Below, piece by piece: positions 52,854-61,604 of a stretch of 64,000 nucleotides of DNA (position 1 is its first letter; each line of letters starts with the position of its first letter). The stretch covers positions 29,254 to 93,253 of the forward strand of contig QEXY01000114.1 of NCBI GenBank assembly GCA_003130875.1, written 5' to 3'. Below the pieces are notes generated by a model, which did no database searches, had not been told where the DNA came from, and saw nothing but the letters and a program-made list of their open reading frames with translations. The position numbers and the translations under genes were made by a program. This DNA is from Ardenticatenia bacterium. GTDB lineage: Bacteria; Chloroflexota; Anaerolineae; 4572-78; NAK82.

Positions 52854-53687
52854 ATGAGGCGTTCGGACGTGGCGAATTGCATCCAGTCTCTGGCAGCGCC
52901 GCAGCCGGCTGTACGCTGGCAGGCCGTCGCGCGCCTTGCCGAAGGGGCACCGCGATCGCGCGAGGCGTTGACCGCTCTCGAGGCAGCGCTCCGAGATGAG
53001 CATCCCTTCATGCGCTGGCACGCGGCGCGCGCATTGGTGCGCGCCCGCACGCGCGAAGCGCAGGCAATCTTGTACAATGCCCTGAGCGCAGGCTCTCCGC
53101 CCGTCCAGGCCGCCGCCCTGGATGCCCTGAGCCAGCTGCGCGGCGCGGATGTGGCACAGCTGCTGCACGCGCTGGAAAGTCCCGACGCACTGGTGCGCCA
53201 GAGCGCCCTCGAGGCACTCACCCGTCAGCGCGCCCATGCGGTGGCGCCACGTCTGATCGCGTTGCTGCGCGATCCCGCTCCAGGCGTGCGCAGAGCTGCT
53301 GCCAGTGCCCTGGCACATATGGGGGACGAACACGCCATCTCACCGTTGATCGAGCGGCTCGGCGACGAGTCTCCGCTGGTACGACGCAGCGCCGCCTATG
53401 CCCTGGGCGCGCGCCGTGCACGCACGGCATTGTCCGCGCTGATCCATGCGCTGGATGACCCGCAGCCCGAAGTGCGCTACACCGCCGCCTGGGCACTCGG
53501 CCGAATCGGGGCACCCGCTGCTATGCCGCACCTGGAGAAACGGCTCCGTGACACCGCTCTGGACGGTATGGTGGCCGCCGAAGCAGCACGCGCCATCGCG
53601 ACAATCACGTGCCGGGGATGGCGCAAACTGGGATGTCTGTTCAAACGCAGCGAGAGATCGCAACCGATTGTCGAGGGCGTGCGATGA
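52854..53687 (+). CDS. HEAT-repeat protein (PBS-lyase-like repeats)
   Basis: 277 aa composed of about seven HEAT-like repeats of 31 residues from about residue 15 to 245 (for example RQSALEALTRQRAHAVAPRL, RRSAAYALGARRARTALSAL, RYTAAWALGRIGAPAAMPHL). It is an alpha-solenoid that binds proteins. The last 30 residues are basic. It opens the membrane-protein cluster, and its stop overlaps the next start (ATGA). In this setting it may act as a scaffold or assembly factor (inference). Confidence 0.85.
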   Translation: MRRSDVANCIQSLAAPQPAVRWQAVARLAEGAPRSREALTALEAALRDEHPFMRWHAARALVRARTREAQAILYNALSAGSPPVQAAALDALSQLRGADVAQLLHALESPDALVRQSALEALTRQRAHAVAPRLIALLRDPAPGVRRAAASALAHMGDEHAISPLIERLGDESPLVRRSAAYALGARRARTALSALIHALDDPQPEVRYTAAWALGRIGAPAAMPHLEKRLRDTALDGMVAAEAARAIATITCRGWRKLGCLFKRSERSQPIVEGVR

Positions 53688-53977
53688 ACGTGCCGGGCAC
53701 GAGCTTGTCGGATTGGATCGCACACCAATTGGTTCGTCGACGGCTGGTAGTCCCTGCCATCGCGTTCGGGTATGCGCACAAGCCGCTCGGTTTTGTGGGC
53801 GCCCAGCTGCTGCTGCTCCTGCAACCGCTTCTGGACATCTTGTTTCCGCGCCGCTGGATCGAAGAGGGGATAGCGCTCCTGGCCGATCGCGACGGATGGG
53901 ATGCTCTGCTCCGGCGGCTGGAAGCTTGCCAGGCCGAATCGCCTGCGGCGGGTCGGCATCATGGGCATCGGCGGTGA
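53684..53977 (+). CDS. Small hydrophobic protein of the membrane cluster
   Basis: 97 aa from ATG 53684, overlapping the HEAT-protein stop by four bases. It has a central hydrophobic stretch (GFVGAQLLLLLQPLLDILFP, about 42-61) that could be a membrane helix, followed by a helical acidic region and a His/Arg tail. No family is recognised. The end is three bases before the next gene's GTG. Confidence 0.65.
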   Translation: MNVPGTSLSDWIAHQLVRRRLVVPAIAFGYAHKPLGFVGAQLLLLLQPLLDILFPRRWIEEGIALLADRDGWDALLRRLEACQAESPAAGRHHGHRR

Positions 53978-53980
53978 CGG

Positions 53981-54724
53981 GTGAACGAAACGCAACGCGT
54001 CCTGCTGGGTTTGTTGCTCGTTTTTATCGCGGCATGGGTGGTCGGCCGGCGGCGTGCCGGCAGATGGCTGCCCGACGAGTGGCGGGCGATCCCGGCCTTC
54101 GAGCGGCTGCCCAGCGCCATCCAGCGCGTCGTTGAACAGGGACGGGCGCTTCACATCACGTTGGGCCGGGGCAGCCTATGGAGCGGGGTGGCGATGGACA
54201 GCTTGGCCGGTATAGAGGTATTGAAGTTCATAGCCCGGCGTTTGCGTTTGACCGGCCAGATGCCGCTTGTGACCACCGGAGACGCCACGCTGCATCTCCT
54301 GGCGGAGGACCAGGTCCATCGCCTGGGATGCGGCCAGGCCAGCGGTTTGTCCCAGGCGAAGCCGGATGTCCGCTGGTTGACCGCGACGCCGCCAGCTTAT
54401 GCCACCGGTGTTATGGGGATACTGGCGCACGAGCCCGTCGAGGTCAATGTGATGACCGGGTTCTTCGGCGCCGAATATCTGTTGATGGGCGAAGCGGGCG
54501 CGCAACGCGTGGCCGTGCCGCTGGGGGGCGCCAGCGAACCCGGCGTGCTGCCCTTCGTGTTCGCCACCTCGCGCGCGGCCCTTCTGGGTGAAGAGCTGTA
54601 CGCGGCGGGCGCGTACCTCGCCCATCAGCCGTGGCACCTGGGCAGTTTGTGGGCGCAAGATGTCGTGCGTTGGCTCATCGTGTTGGCCCTCATCGTCGCC
54701 GTGCTCGTGAACACCTGGCTATAG
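53981..54724 (+). CDS. DUF6754-like membrane protein
   Basis: 247 aa from GTG 53981. Transmembrane helices lie at both ends (about 8-22 and 229-246), with a Gly/Ala-rich middle: LARGRGS-like segment HITLGRGSLWSGVAMDSLAG, then LRLTGQMPLVTTGDATLHLL and PVEVNVMTGFFGAEYLLMGE. The pattern fits the uncharacterised DUF6754 proteins of Chloroflexota, from memory and moderately sure. Its middle resembles in style the C-terminal domain of the 835-aa protein downstream. Function unknown. Confidence 0.6.
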   Translation: MNETQRVLLGLLLVFIAAWVVGRRRAGRWLPDEWRAIPAFERLPSAIQRVVEQGRALHITLGRGSLWSGVAMDSLAGIEVLKFIARRLRLTGQMPLVTTGDATLHLLAEDQVHRLGCGQASGLSQAKPDVRWLTATPPAYATGVMGILAHEPVEVNVMTGFFGAEYLLMGEAGAQRVAVPLGGASEPGVLPFVFATSRAALLGEELYAAGAYLAHQPWHLGSLWAQDVVRWLIVLALIVAVLVNTWL

Positions 54725-54780
54725 GAGTGCGCTGGACCGTCTTCACGGGGTTGCCTGTGCCCTGATGGAGGAGATGCCTC

Positions 54781-55431
54781 TTGGCAAGTCGCCTGGTCTC
54801 GGTATCGGTTGCAATGGGAGTGGGGTTGCTGGTGCTGGCCCGCTACTTCATCGCGGACGCGCAGCTGGACGCTGTGGTCAACCAATTGCTCTCCATCGCT
54901 TCGGTGGTGGCCGCTTTCGCGTTGTTCTTGGGGCTGGCCAACCTGGCGCGCTTTCACCTGGATCGGGTGCGTGCCCACTCCTCGCAGCGTCTGTATAGCG
55001 CTATCTTGCTGGCGGCACTGGCTGCCACGGTCACGTTGGGCTTGATCGGCGGTGGACCTAACGCGCCATGGATGCAACTTGTGTTCAACAGTGTGTTGTT
55101 CCCTCTGCAGGCTGCGCTCTATGCGCTGCTGGCATTCTTTATCCTCACCGCCACCTACCGCGCCTTCCGAGTCCGCAATGTCGAGAGCGCCCTGTTCGTG
55201 ATTTTCGCCCTCGTGGTGTTGCTCGGGCAGACCCCGGCGGGCGCGCTGTTATGGGAAGAACTGCCCGCGATCAAGGATTGGGTTTTTGATGTGCCTGTCC
55301 TGGCCGGCACCCGTGGTATCCTCATCGGCGTGAGCCTGGGCACCCTGGCCACCGGGATACGGGTGTTGTTCGGTGTGGACCGGCCGTATGTTGAGGAGAC
55401 AGGGAGAGATACCCATGGCCATCTGTCCTAA
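54781..55431 (+). CDS. Polytopic membrane protein of the cluster
   Basis: 216 aa from TTG 54781, eight bases after GGAGGAG. Five or six transmembrane helices (about 5-25, 38-58, 72-92, 100-125, 135-155, 175-195). A PWMQLVFNSVLFPLQAALYA segment lies near the middle. No known family is recognised. It overlaps the next gene by 17 bases. It would be an integral partner of the proteins on either side. Confidence 0.7.
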   Translation: MASRLVSVSVAMGVGLLVLARYFIADAQLDAVVNQLLSIASVVAAFALFLGLANLARFHLDRVRAHSSQRLYSAILLAALAATVTLGLIGGGPNAPWMQLVFNSVLFPLQAALYALLAFFILTATYRAFRVRNVESALFVIFALVVLLGQTPAGALLWEELPAIKDWVFDVPVLAGTRGILIGVSLGTLATGIRVLFGVDRPYVEETGRDTHGHLS

Positions 55432-57922
55432 CTGTGGCACCTCCAACCCGGCAGGCAGCACGCGCTGCACCCAATGCGGCCAGCCCTTGGAGGTGATTCC
55501 GAATTGGTTGGAGCTTCTCCTGGCACGGTATGGGGAGGCGATGCCCGCCTTTGAGGGTATTTCGGCCGAACGCGCATCGGCAGTTGCCCCGACCAAACCG
55601 TTCGTCGCACAACGCCCTGCGCCGGAGCAGCCCCAGCCGTCGCGGGAGGTGGCGCCGGAGGATGTCGAGCTGCTGGAGGAACTCGAGCGGCTCAAACAGT
55701 TATCCGGGTCAGAACAGCCCGCCTCGGCGGAGACACCACCCTCCGCGGAGACGAGCGCAGCGGCTGCGCCGTCCACCGCTCCAAAAGAAGTGGACGACTG
55801 GCTGGCCGAGCTGCGCGCTTTGCAGGAGAAAGCCGCTCTGGATGCGGCGCCGGCGATGCCATCCGAAGAACGTCCGCCGGAAACGGCGCCCCAGGTGTCG
55901 CGTGAACCCCATCCAGAACGCGAAACGTCCCCGTCGCTCGAATCCTTGGTCGAAGCTGCTCCGACGCCGCCGGCGGAGACTCCGCTCCCCTCGCTCGAGG
56001 AGAGGCTGAGTGCGCTGACGTCCCCTGCGGAAACAGCGGAGACGGAGGAAGGTACCCCCGCGCAGTCCGTGCCAGAATGGCTGCAGGAGCTCGGTCTGGT
56101 ACAAGCGGAACAGGCCCCTGCCCCTCCGAGTGGCGAGTCGGGCGAGTTAGGTGAGACGCTAGGCCCTCTGCCCGTGGTAGAAGCGGAGCGACCCGGCGAG
56201 GCGGGTGAGGTCTCCGCCGACGAGGACATCCCGGACTGGCTGCGACGCCTTATCGCCATTTCCTCCCAGACACCCGAGGCACCCCCCGCCGGCGAAGAGG
56301 CCGAGCCGACACAAGCTCTTGTGCGAAGCGAGCCAGAAGCGCCGCCGGCCGCCGAGCTGACGGCGGAAGAGGAGCTGCCCGATTGGTTGCGCGAATTGGA
56401 GGCGGCGCAGACGGCCCGGCTCAGCACCCCCACAGCGCCCGCAGCAAGCGAGGTCATCCCACCACGCGTTGATGAGGCGGCCAAGGCAGCCACAGGGGTG
56501 CCGGAAACGGTCGTTCCACCCCTGCCGCAAGCTGCGGAAGCTGGCGTCCCCGCTGTCCAACAGGAGGAGGGGTCTCCCGCCGGCGCGGAGGAACAGACGG
56601 CTGACTGGCTCGCCGAATTAGAGGCGCTGGTCGAACGTCCGCCTGTTGCCCCGCCGCCACCCCCTCCGGCCGAGGAAGAGGAAGTGCCAGACTGGTTGCG
56701 CGAGCTGACCGCGGAGAAACCGGCAGCCGAACGCGCAGTGCAAGCGCCTGCGGTGCCGGAAGTTCCTCAGCCAGAAGCAGCCCCATTGCCGGAATGGGTC
56801 AGCCGGCTGCGACCCACCGAGCTCACCGCGGAAGCCCCCTCGGTGGAGGCGGCCGCTGTGCCTCCCGAAGCGAGCGCCGCGCCGAGCGGAGAGGATGTGA
56901 TCGAAACATTGCGTGCCCGCCTGGGCGTTCCGCAGGTGCCCGACGTAGAGGGCGCGGAAATGTTTCGCGAGATCGTCGGTGAACCGGCCGAGATGGCCTC
57001 CACACCCGTTCCAGAGGAAGTGGAGATGGCGCCGCGGCGCAGCTTGGCCAGCGTCATCATCTGGGCGCTGATCTTTGCAGCTCTCCTGTTGGGAATCGCC
57101 ATCCTGTCGCTCGCCGTGCTGACGCGCATTCAAGAGCTGTTGGGAGCGACCGCCTTCCAGCGCTTCTTGAACACCCCGGCAGCAGCGGGATTGCTCGCTT
57201 CATTGGAAGGATTTCGAAAGCCCGTCACCGCGATCCATCCAGGCGAGGTGGTGTTGCTCAGCATCGACTACACCCCTGCCACCGCCGCGGAAATGCAGCC
57301 GCTGGCCTCGGTCGTGCTGCGCGACCTGCTTGCGCAGCGGGCACGGGTGCTGACGGTGAGCTTACAGCCTGAGGGAGCCCCCCTGGCACAACAGCTCCTG
57401 GAAGGGGTGGCCGGCACGTATCCGTATGGAGAAGCCACCTTGAATCTGGGTTATCTGCCCGGCGAGGCGATCGGCGTGCGCAGCTTAGCCCATCTGCGCA
57501 CGCGGCCAGTCTATGGCTGGCCGCACGCCCCATGCCGGTCTTTGGGCGAATGCCCTGGTTGGAAGGACGTCCAGCGCATAGAGGACATCGCGCTTTTCAT
57601 CACCGTGGCCGACTCGGCCGAGTCGGCGCGTTGGTGGATCGAACAACTCCCCAGGATGTCCTCTGGCGCGCTGCCGATGCTGGCGGCCGTGAGTGCCGCC
57701 GCGCTGCCCACCATGCGCCCCTACCTGATCTCCGCTGCGGCAGCGCCATCGCGGCTGACCGGGCTCATCGGCGGGATGATGATGGCCGCCACTTACGAGG
57801 TATATACGGGCAGCCCAGGCCGTGCCCTGGACATGGTGGCAGCCCAGTCGGCTGCCCATTTGGGATTGGTCGCGGTCGCATTAGCCGGCATCTTTGCGGG
57901 AATCCGAGCACGGACACCGTGA
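55415..57922 (+). CDS. Zinc-ribbon membrane protein with eight W-L-x-x-L motifs in a disordered linker
   Basis: 835 aa from ATG 55415 (AGGGAG upstream). A cytosolic zinc ribbon (CPNCG 4-8, CTQCG 18-22) is followed by about 510 residues rich in Ala, Pro and Glu. These carry eight spaced helical motifs of the form (D/E/N)WLxxL at W31, W129, W222, W275, W324, W398, W427 and W461. Then come a transmembrane helix (544-569), an extracytoplasmic alpha/beta region (about 600-800) and a final hydrophobic helix (814-830). The motifs look like multivalent docking peptides. No described family is known to me. Next gene overlaps by four bases. Confidence 0.72.
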   Translation: MAICPNCGTSNPAGSTRCTQCGQPLEVIPNWLELLLARYGEAMPAFEGISAERASAVAPTKPFVAQRPAPEQPQPSREVAPEDVELLEELERLKQLSGSEQPASAETPPSAETSAAAAPSTAPKEVDDWLAELRALQEKAALDAAPAMPSEERPPETAPQVSREPHPERETSPSLESLVEAAPTPPAETPLPSLEERLSALTSPAETAETEEGTPAQSVPEWLQELGLVQAEQAPAPPSGESGELGETLGPLPVVEAERPGEAGEVSADEDIPDWLRRLIAISSQTPEAPPAGEEAEPTQALVRSEPEAPPAAELTAEEELPDWLRELEAAQTARLSTPTAPAASEVIPPRVDEAAKAATGVPETVVPPLPQAAEAGVPAVQQEEGSPAGAEEQTADWLAELEALVERPPVAPPPPPPAEEEEVPDWLRELTAEKPAAERAVQAPAVPEVPQPEAAPLPEWVSRLRPTELTAEAPSVEAAAVPPEASAAPSGEDVIETLRARLGVPQVPDVEGAEMFREIVGEPAEMASTPVPEEVEMAPRRSLASVIIWALIFAALLLGIAILSLAVLTRIQELLGATAFQRFLNTPAAAGLLASLEGFRKPVTAIHPGEVVLLSIDYTPATAAEMQPLASVVLRDLLAQRARVLTVSLQPEGAPLAQQLLEGVAGTYPYGEATLNLGYLPGEAIGVRSLAHLRTRPVYGWPHAPCRSLGECPGWKDVQRIEDIALFITVADSAESARWWIEQLPRMSSGALPMLAAVSAAALPTMRPYLISAAAAPSRLTGLIGGMMMAATYEVYTGSPGRALDMVAAQSAAHLGLVAVALAGIFAGIRARTP

Positions 57923-58578
57923 GCGCGGAAACGATCCTGGCTGCCGTCTTGACATTTATGATATGGTCGTACATCTTGGGCGACAACCCTGCCTTCCGCA
58001 TCGCCGAGCACATACTGGTCGGCACTGCAGCCGGCTATGTGGCCGTCCTCGCGTGGGGGCATATCATCTGGCCCGCCTTGCACGCGATGTGGTCACAACC
58101 CAGTCCAGCGACCGTGTTGCCGTTCCTCCTGTGCGCCTTGCTCGCGGCGCGCCCATGGCCGTTGCTGCGACCATGGGCGGCTGTCTCACTGGCATTCCTG
58201 ATCGGTGTGGGCAGCGCGCTGGCTGTCGGCGGCGCTCTGTTCGGCACTTTGTGGTCGCAGGTGTTGGCGACGGCCAGTTTGTCGCTGAATCCGGCAGACT
58301 GGGATGAAGCCCAAATGTTTCTGACCAGCAACGCGTTCTGGCAAAACCTGGCGATCGTGATCGGCACGATCGGTACGTTCTGTTACTTCACGTTTCGCAT
58401 CCGTCCAGGCGGCCCATTGCGGGATCTGCGCGCCGCCTTCATCCGCTTCTGGAGCGGGGTGGGGCTCTGGATGATGATGATAACGCTGGGCGCGCTCTTC
58501 GCCAGCGCCGCGATGTCGCGGTTCACGCTGCTGATCGACCGCGTGCAATGGCTTTTGGGGATATTCGAACTGAGGTGA
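57919..58578 (+). CDS. Polytopic membrane protein of the cluster (second)
   Basis: 219 aa from GTG 57919, overlapping the previous stop (GTGA). About six transmembrane helices: residues 5-20, 30-55, 63-80, 85-110, 137-158 and 180-200. The N-terminal stretch ILAAVLTFMIWSYILGDNPA and the FRIAEHILVGTAAGYVAVLA helix are distinctive but match no family I recognise. The gene ends four bases before the MutL-like ATPase, so expression is coupled. Confidence 0.7.
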   Translation: MSAETILAAVLTFMIWSYILGDNPAFRIAEHILVGTAAGYVAVLAWGHIIWPALHAMWSQPSPATVLPFLLCALLAARPWPLLRPWAAVSLAFLIGVGSALAVGGALFGTLWSQVLATASLSLNPADWDEAQMFLTSNAFWQNLAIVIGTIGTFCYFTFRIRPGGPLRDLRAAFIRFWSGVGLWMMMITLGALFASAAMSRFTLLIDRVQWLLGIFELR

Positions 58579-58582
58579 GCGT

Positions 58583-60400
58583 TTGAAGCAGCCGGGTCAC
58601 AACCTTTTGGTCGCCGATATCGGGAGCACGATGACCACCGTGGCGCTCATCGAGCGCGTCAACGGCCGCTACCGCTTCGTGGCACGCGGGGAATCCCTCA
58701 CCACCCACGGATGGCCGTGGTCGGATGTGACGGTGGGCCTGCGTGCCGCCGCGCGGCAGATCGAGCAGCTGATGGGGCGCGCGCTCTTCCGTCGCGACGG
58801 AACGCTCATCCGACCGCGCACCGTCCACGGCGACGGCGTGGATCTCTGCATAGCCGTGAGTAGCGCAGCCGCGCCGATGCGCGCCGTCCTGATCGGTTTG
58901 ACGGGCATGAGCGTTCGCAGTGGGCAGCGCGCGCTCGCCTCCGCGGCTGGCGTCCAGCTGGTGGACTGCCTGTCCCTTGACGATGGACCGGAGTGGCGCG
59001 ATCCCAATACCTGGATGGCTGCCCTGCGTCGTGCACGGCCTGAGATCGTGATCCTCGTGGGCGGATGTGATGGCAGTGTCAGCCAGCCGATGCGCGACCT
59101 GATCCACCTCGTCGCTTTGTACAACCGGCTGTTGCCGTCCGCCGAACGTCCGCTGGTGTGCTATGCCGGCGACGCCCGGCTGGCTGAAGTGGCCGCTCAA
59201 GCGTTCGCCGGCGCAGGCGAGCTCCGCGTTTTGACCAACGTGCGCCCGTCTCCGGAAACCGAGAACGTCCTCCGCACGGCGGGGGAGATCGAAGCGCTCT
59301 ACTGCGAACGGCGGTTGATGCACACGCCCGGAATGGACGCTGTGGCGGAGTGGACTGAAGGCGGGGTGCCCCCTACGGCACGCTCCTTCGCGCAGCTGAT
59401 CCATTACGTGGGCGCACGCTATGGGCTGAATGTCATCGGCTTCGACATAGGCGGCGGTCAGATCACGCTGGCGTCCTATGAAGGCAGAGCGCTCGACGGC
59501 ACGCCCGCATTGCCGGGGGATGTGGATAACGTGAATCGCACTGTCCGCGCCGACCTGGGAGTCGGGTGGAACATCCCATCTGCGTTGCGGCAGATCACCC
59601 TCGAACAGATCGCACGTTGGCTGCCGGACGAGGTGGACGCCGAGCAGATGCAGGAGATCTTGCTCCATAAGAGCCTGTATCCTCACAGCGTGCCGGCCGA
59701 GACGACCGAATGGCTCGTGGAATATGCTCTCGCACGCGAGGTGATGCGCAGCGCGTGGGCAGCGCACCGCGAGCTCCTCGCAGCCAAAGGGTGGGATCTG
59801 ATCCTGGGCAGCGGCCGCATCCTGACGCGTTCCCTCGCCGCGCCCGGTCACACCGCCCTGTTGTTTTTGGATGTGTTGCAACCGGTCGGGGTCACGCAGC
59901 TGGCTCTGGACGTGGGCAACATCGCCACCACGTTGGGTGCAATGGCAAAGCACAACCCGCTCGCCGCTGCCGATCTGGTGGAATATGACGCCTTCTTGAC
60001 GTTGGGCACTTTGGTGGCGGTCGCGGGCTGCCCGGTTCGCGGAGATATCGCCGTGCGCCTGAAGATGAGATGCCACGACGGAAACACCTGCGAGGAAGCG
60101 GTGCCCTGGGGAACGTTGCGGGTTGTGCCATTGCCCCCATATTGCTCGGGAACATTGGCTTTGTATCCGGCGCGGAAGGTCGATGTAGGGATAGGCCGGC
60201 CCGGCACCGCTGCCGCAGTCGAAGTCGAGGGGGGCACGTTGGGCATTCTGGTGGACGCGCGCGGACGCCCCCTGTCCTTCCTGCCCGAAGCCCATGCGCG
60301 CCGCCAGGTGGTGCGCAGCTGGTTAGAGGACGTGCAATCCAGGCAGTTCCGCCTTGCGGCGGCACAGGCGCCTGCGGAGCGCCTGCGGCCGGCGGCATAG
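58583..60400 (+). CDS. MutL-type ASKHA ATPase (glutamate mutase activator family)
   Basis: 605 aa from TTG 58583. It has the phosphate-1 loop VADIGSTMTTVALIE near the N-terminus, a second FDIGGGQITLASYEG around residue 290, and a LDVGNIATTLGAM loop near 445. This architecture is that of the MutL_1 ('glutamate mutase L') ASKHA family of ATPases named from genes beside B12-dependent glutamate mutase. No mutase subunit (MutS/MutE) is encoded here. It lies among membrane proteins instead, so it may be an ATPase for a different process. Confidence 0.8.
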   Translation: MKQPGHNLLVADIGSTMTTVALIERVNGRYRFVARGESLTTHGWPWSDVTVGLRAAARQIEQLMGRALFRRDGTLIRPRTVHGDGVDLCIAVSSAAAPMRAVLIGLTGMSVRSGQRALASAAGVQLVDCLSLDDGPEWRDPNTWMAALRRARPEIVILVGGCDGSVSQPMRDLIHLVALYNRLLPSAERPLVCYAGDARLAEVAAQAFAGAGELRVLTNVRPSPETENVLRTAGEIEALYCERRLMHTPGMDAVAEWTEGGVPPTARSFAQLIHYVGARYGLNVIGFDIGGGQITLASYEGRALDGTPALPGDVDNVNRTVRADLGVGWNIPSALRQITLEQIARWLPDEVDAEQMQEILLHKSLYPHSVPAETTEWLVEYALAREVMRSAWAAHRELLAAKGWDLILGSGRILTRSLAAPGHTALLFLDVLQPVGVTQLALDVGNIATTLGAMAKHNPLAAADLVEYDAFLTLGTLVAVAGCPVRGDIAVRLKMRCHDGNTCEEAVPWGTLRVVPLPPYCSGTLALYPARKVDVGIGRPGTAAAVEVEGGTLGILVDARGRPLSFLPEAHARRQVVRSWLEDVQSRQFRLAAAQAPAERLRPAA

Positions 60401-60402
60401 GG

Positions 60403-61569
60403 GTGTCCGCGGTGGAGCGATCCGGAATGGCTGCCGGCAAGGTGGACGAATCCGCGCAAGGGTCACCTCTGGTGCCCGTCGTCCGATGTGAAGCGTGGGC
60501 GCGGGTGCGGGTCGAACGCGGCCTGCCCGCGACGGCGGAAGTGCTCGTCCGAGAGGGAGAGCCCGTGCGGGCGACTCAGGTGATCGCACGCGCCCCAAAT
60601 GGCAGATCGCACCGCGTGCACATTGTGGACGTGGCGGGTACGTTGGATCTGCCGGGGCGCGAGGTGTCGTCGGCCATGGTGAAGCAACGGGGTGAGCGCG
60701 TACACGTCGGCGAACTGCTCGCCGCGCGGCGCAGTGTGCTGCCATTCGCCTATCGCGCGTGCCGTTCGCCGGTCGACGGCCAGCTGAGGATGGTCTGGTA
60801 CGGCTGGGCGGTAATCGAAATGGACGCGGATGAAGGAGATGTCCTGGAGATCACTGCTCAGGTGGATGGATCGGTTGTTGCGGTGGTGCCTGGCAGCTAT
60901 GTGACCATCGAGACTGAGGCGGCATGGATCGAGGGCGTCTGTGGTACGGCAGGGGAAGCGTACGGCATGTTGCAGGTCGTGCGCCAACCCTCCGCAACGC
61001 CGTGGATGCCGGAAGAGCTGCCCGAGGACGTCGCGGGAGCGATTTGGGTGGTGGATGGTTCCGTCTCGCGACCCGCTTTGGAGCAGGCGGCGGCGATGGG
61101 TGTGAAAGGGCTGATCGCCGCCGGCATTTCGGTCACTGCTTCGGAGGTCGCCACGTTGCCCGTGATGGCGACGGAGGGGTACGGGGTGCAACGCATGGCG
61201 CCGGAACGGCTGCGACTGTTTCAGGAGCTGGAGGGTTGTTATGCGACCCTGATCGTGCCTTCGGAACACACGCCCCCGTGGTCACGCCGCCGGCCGGTCG
61301 TCATCGTGCCGCGCGCGTCGCCGAGCCATCCCGAGGACGACCCGCAGAGCGCGCTGCGGCTGCGGCGTCCGCTATGCCCGGGCGACCGCGTCCGCGTCGT
61401 GCGTGCTCCGCGGGCAGGTCAGTGGGGGGTCGTCGCGGCCGAGATGGGAGACAGGCAGATTGCCACTCCCTCTGGGGCGATCGCGGCCGGTGTGGAAGTG
61501 CGCTTCTCCGCCCATGACGTCGCCTGGCTGCCGTATCTCAATTTGGAGCGCATCGTGTGCACCGCATAG
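60403..61569 (+). CDS. Uncharacterised partner of the MutL-like ATPase
   Basis: About 388 aa. Beta-rich and Val/Arg-rich, without a signal or transmembrane segment. Visible modules: a repeated barrel-like N-terminal part (CEAWARVRVERGLPATAEVL), a glycine-rich middle (MGVKGLIAAGISVTASEVAT) and a KOW-like end (PGDRVRVVRAPRAGQWGVV). No known family is recognised. GTG 60403 directly follows the ATPase stop; ATG 60427, with GGAG nine bases upstream, is an equally good start. Close coupling suggests a shared complex. Confidence 0.62.
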   Translation: MSAVERSGMAAGKVDESAQGSPLVPVVRCEAWARVRVERGLPATAEVLVREGEPVRATQVIARAPNGRSHRVHIVDVAGTLDLPGREVSSAMVKQRGERVHVGELLAARRSVLPFAYRACRSPVDGQLRMVWYGWAVIEMDADEGDVLEITAQVDGSVVAVVPGSYVTIETEAAWIEGVCGTAGEAYGMLQVVRQPSATPWMPEELPEDVAGAIWVVDGSVSRPALEQAAAMGVKGLIAAGISVTASEVATLPVMATEGYGVQRMAPERLRLFQELEGCYATLIVPSEHTPPWSRRRPVVIVPRASPSHPEDDPQSALRLRRPLCPGDRVRVVRAPRAGQWGVVAAEMGDRQIATPSGAIAAGVEVRFSAHDVAWLPYLNLERIVCTA

Positions 61570-61604
61570 GGTGCATTTAGAGAGAACAGAGAGGAGCAAC
61601 GGTC

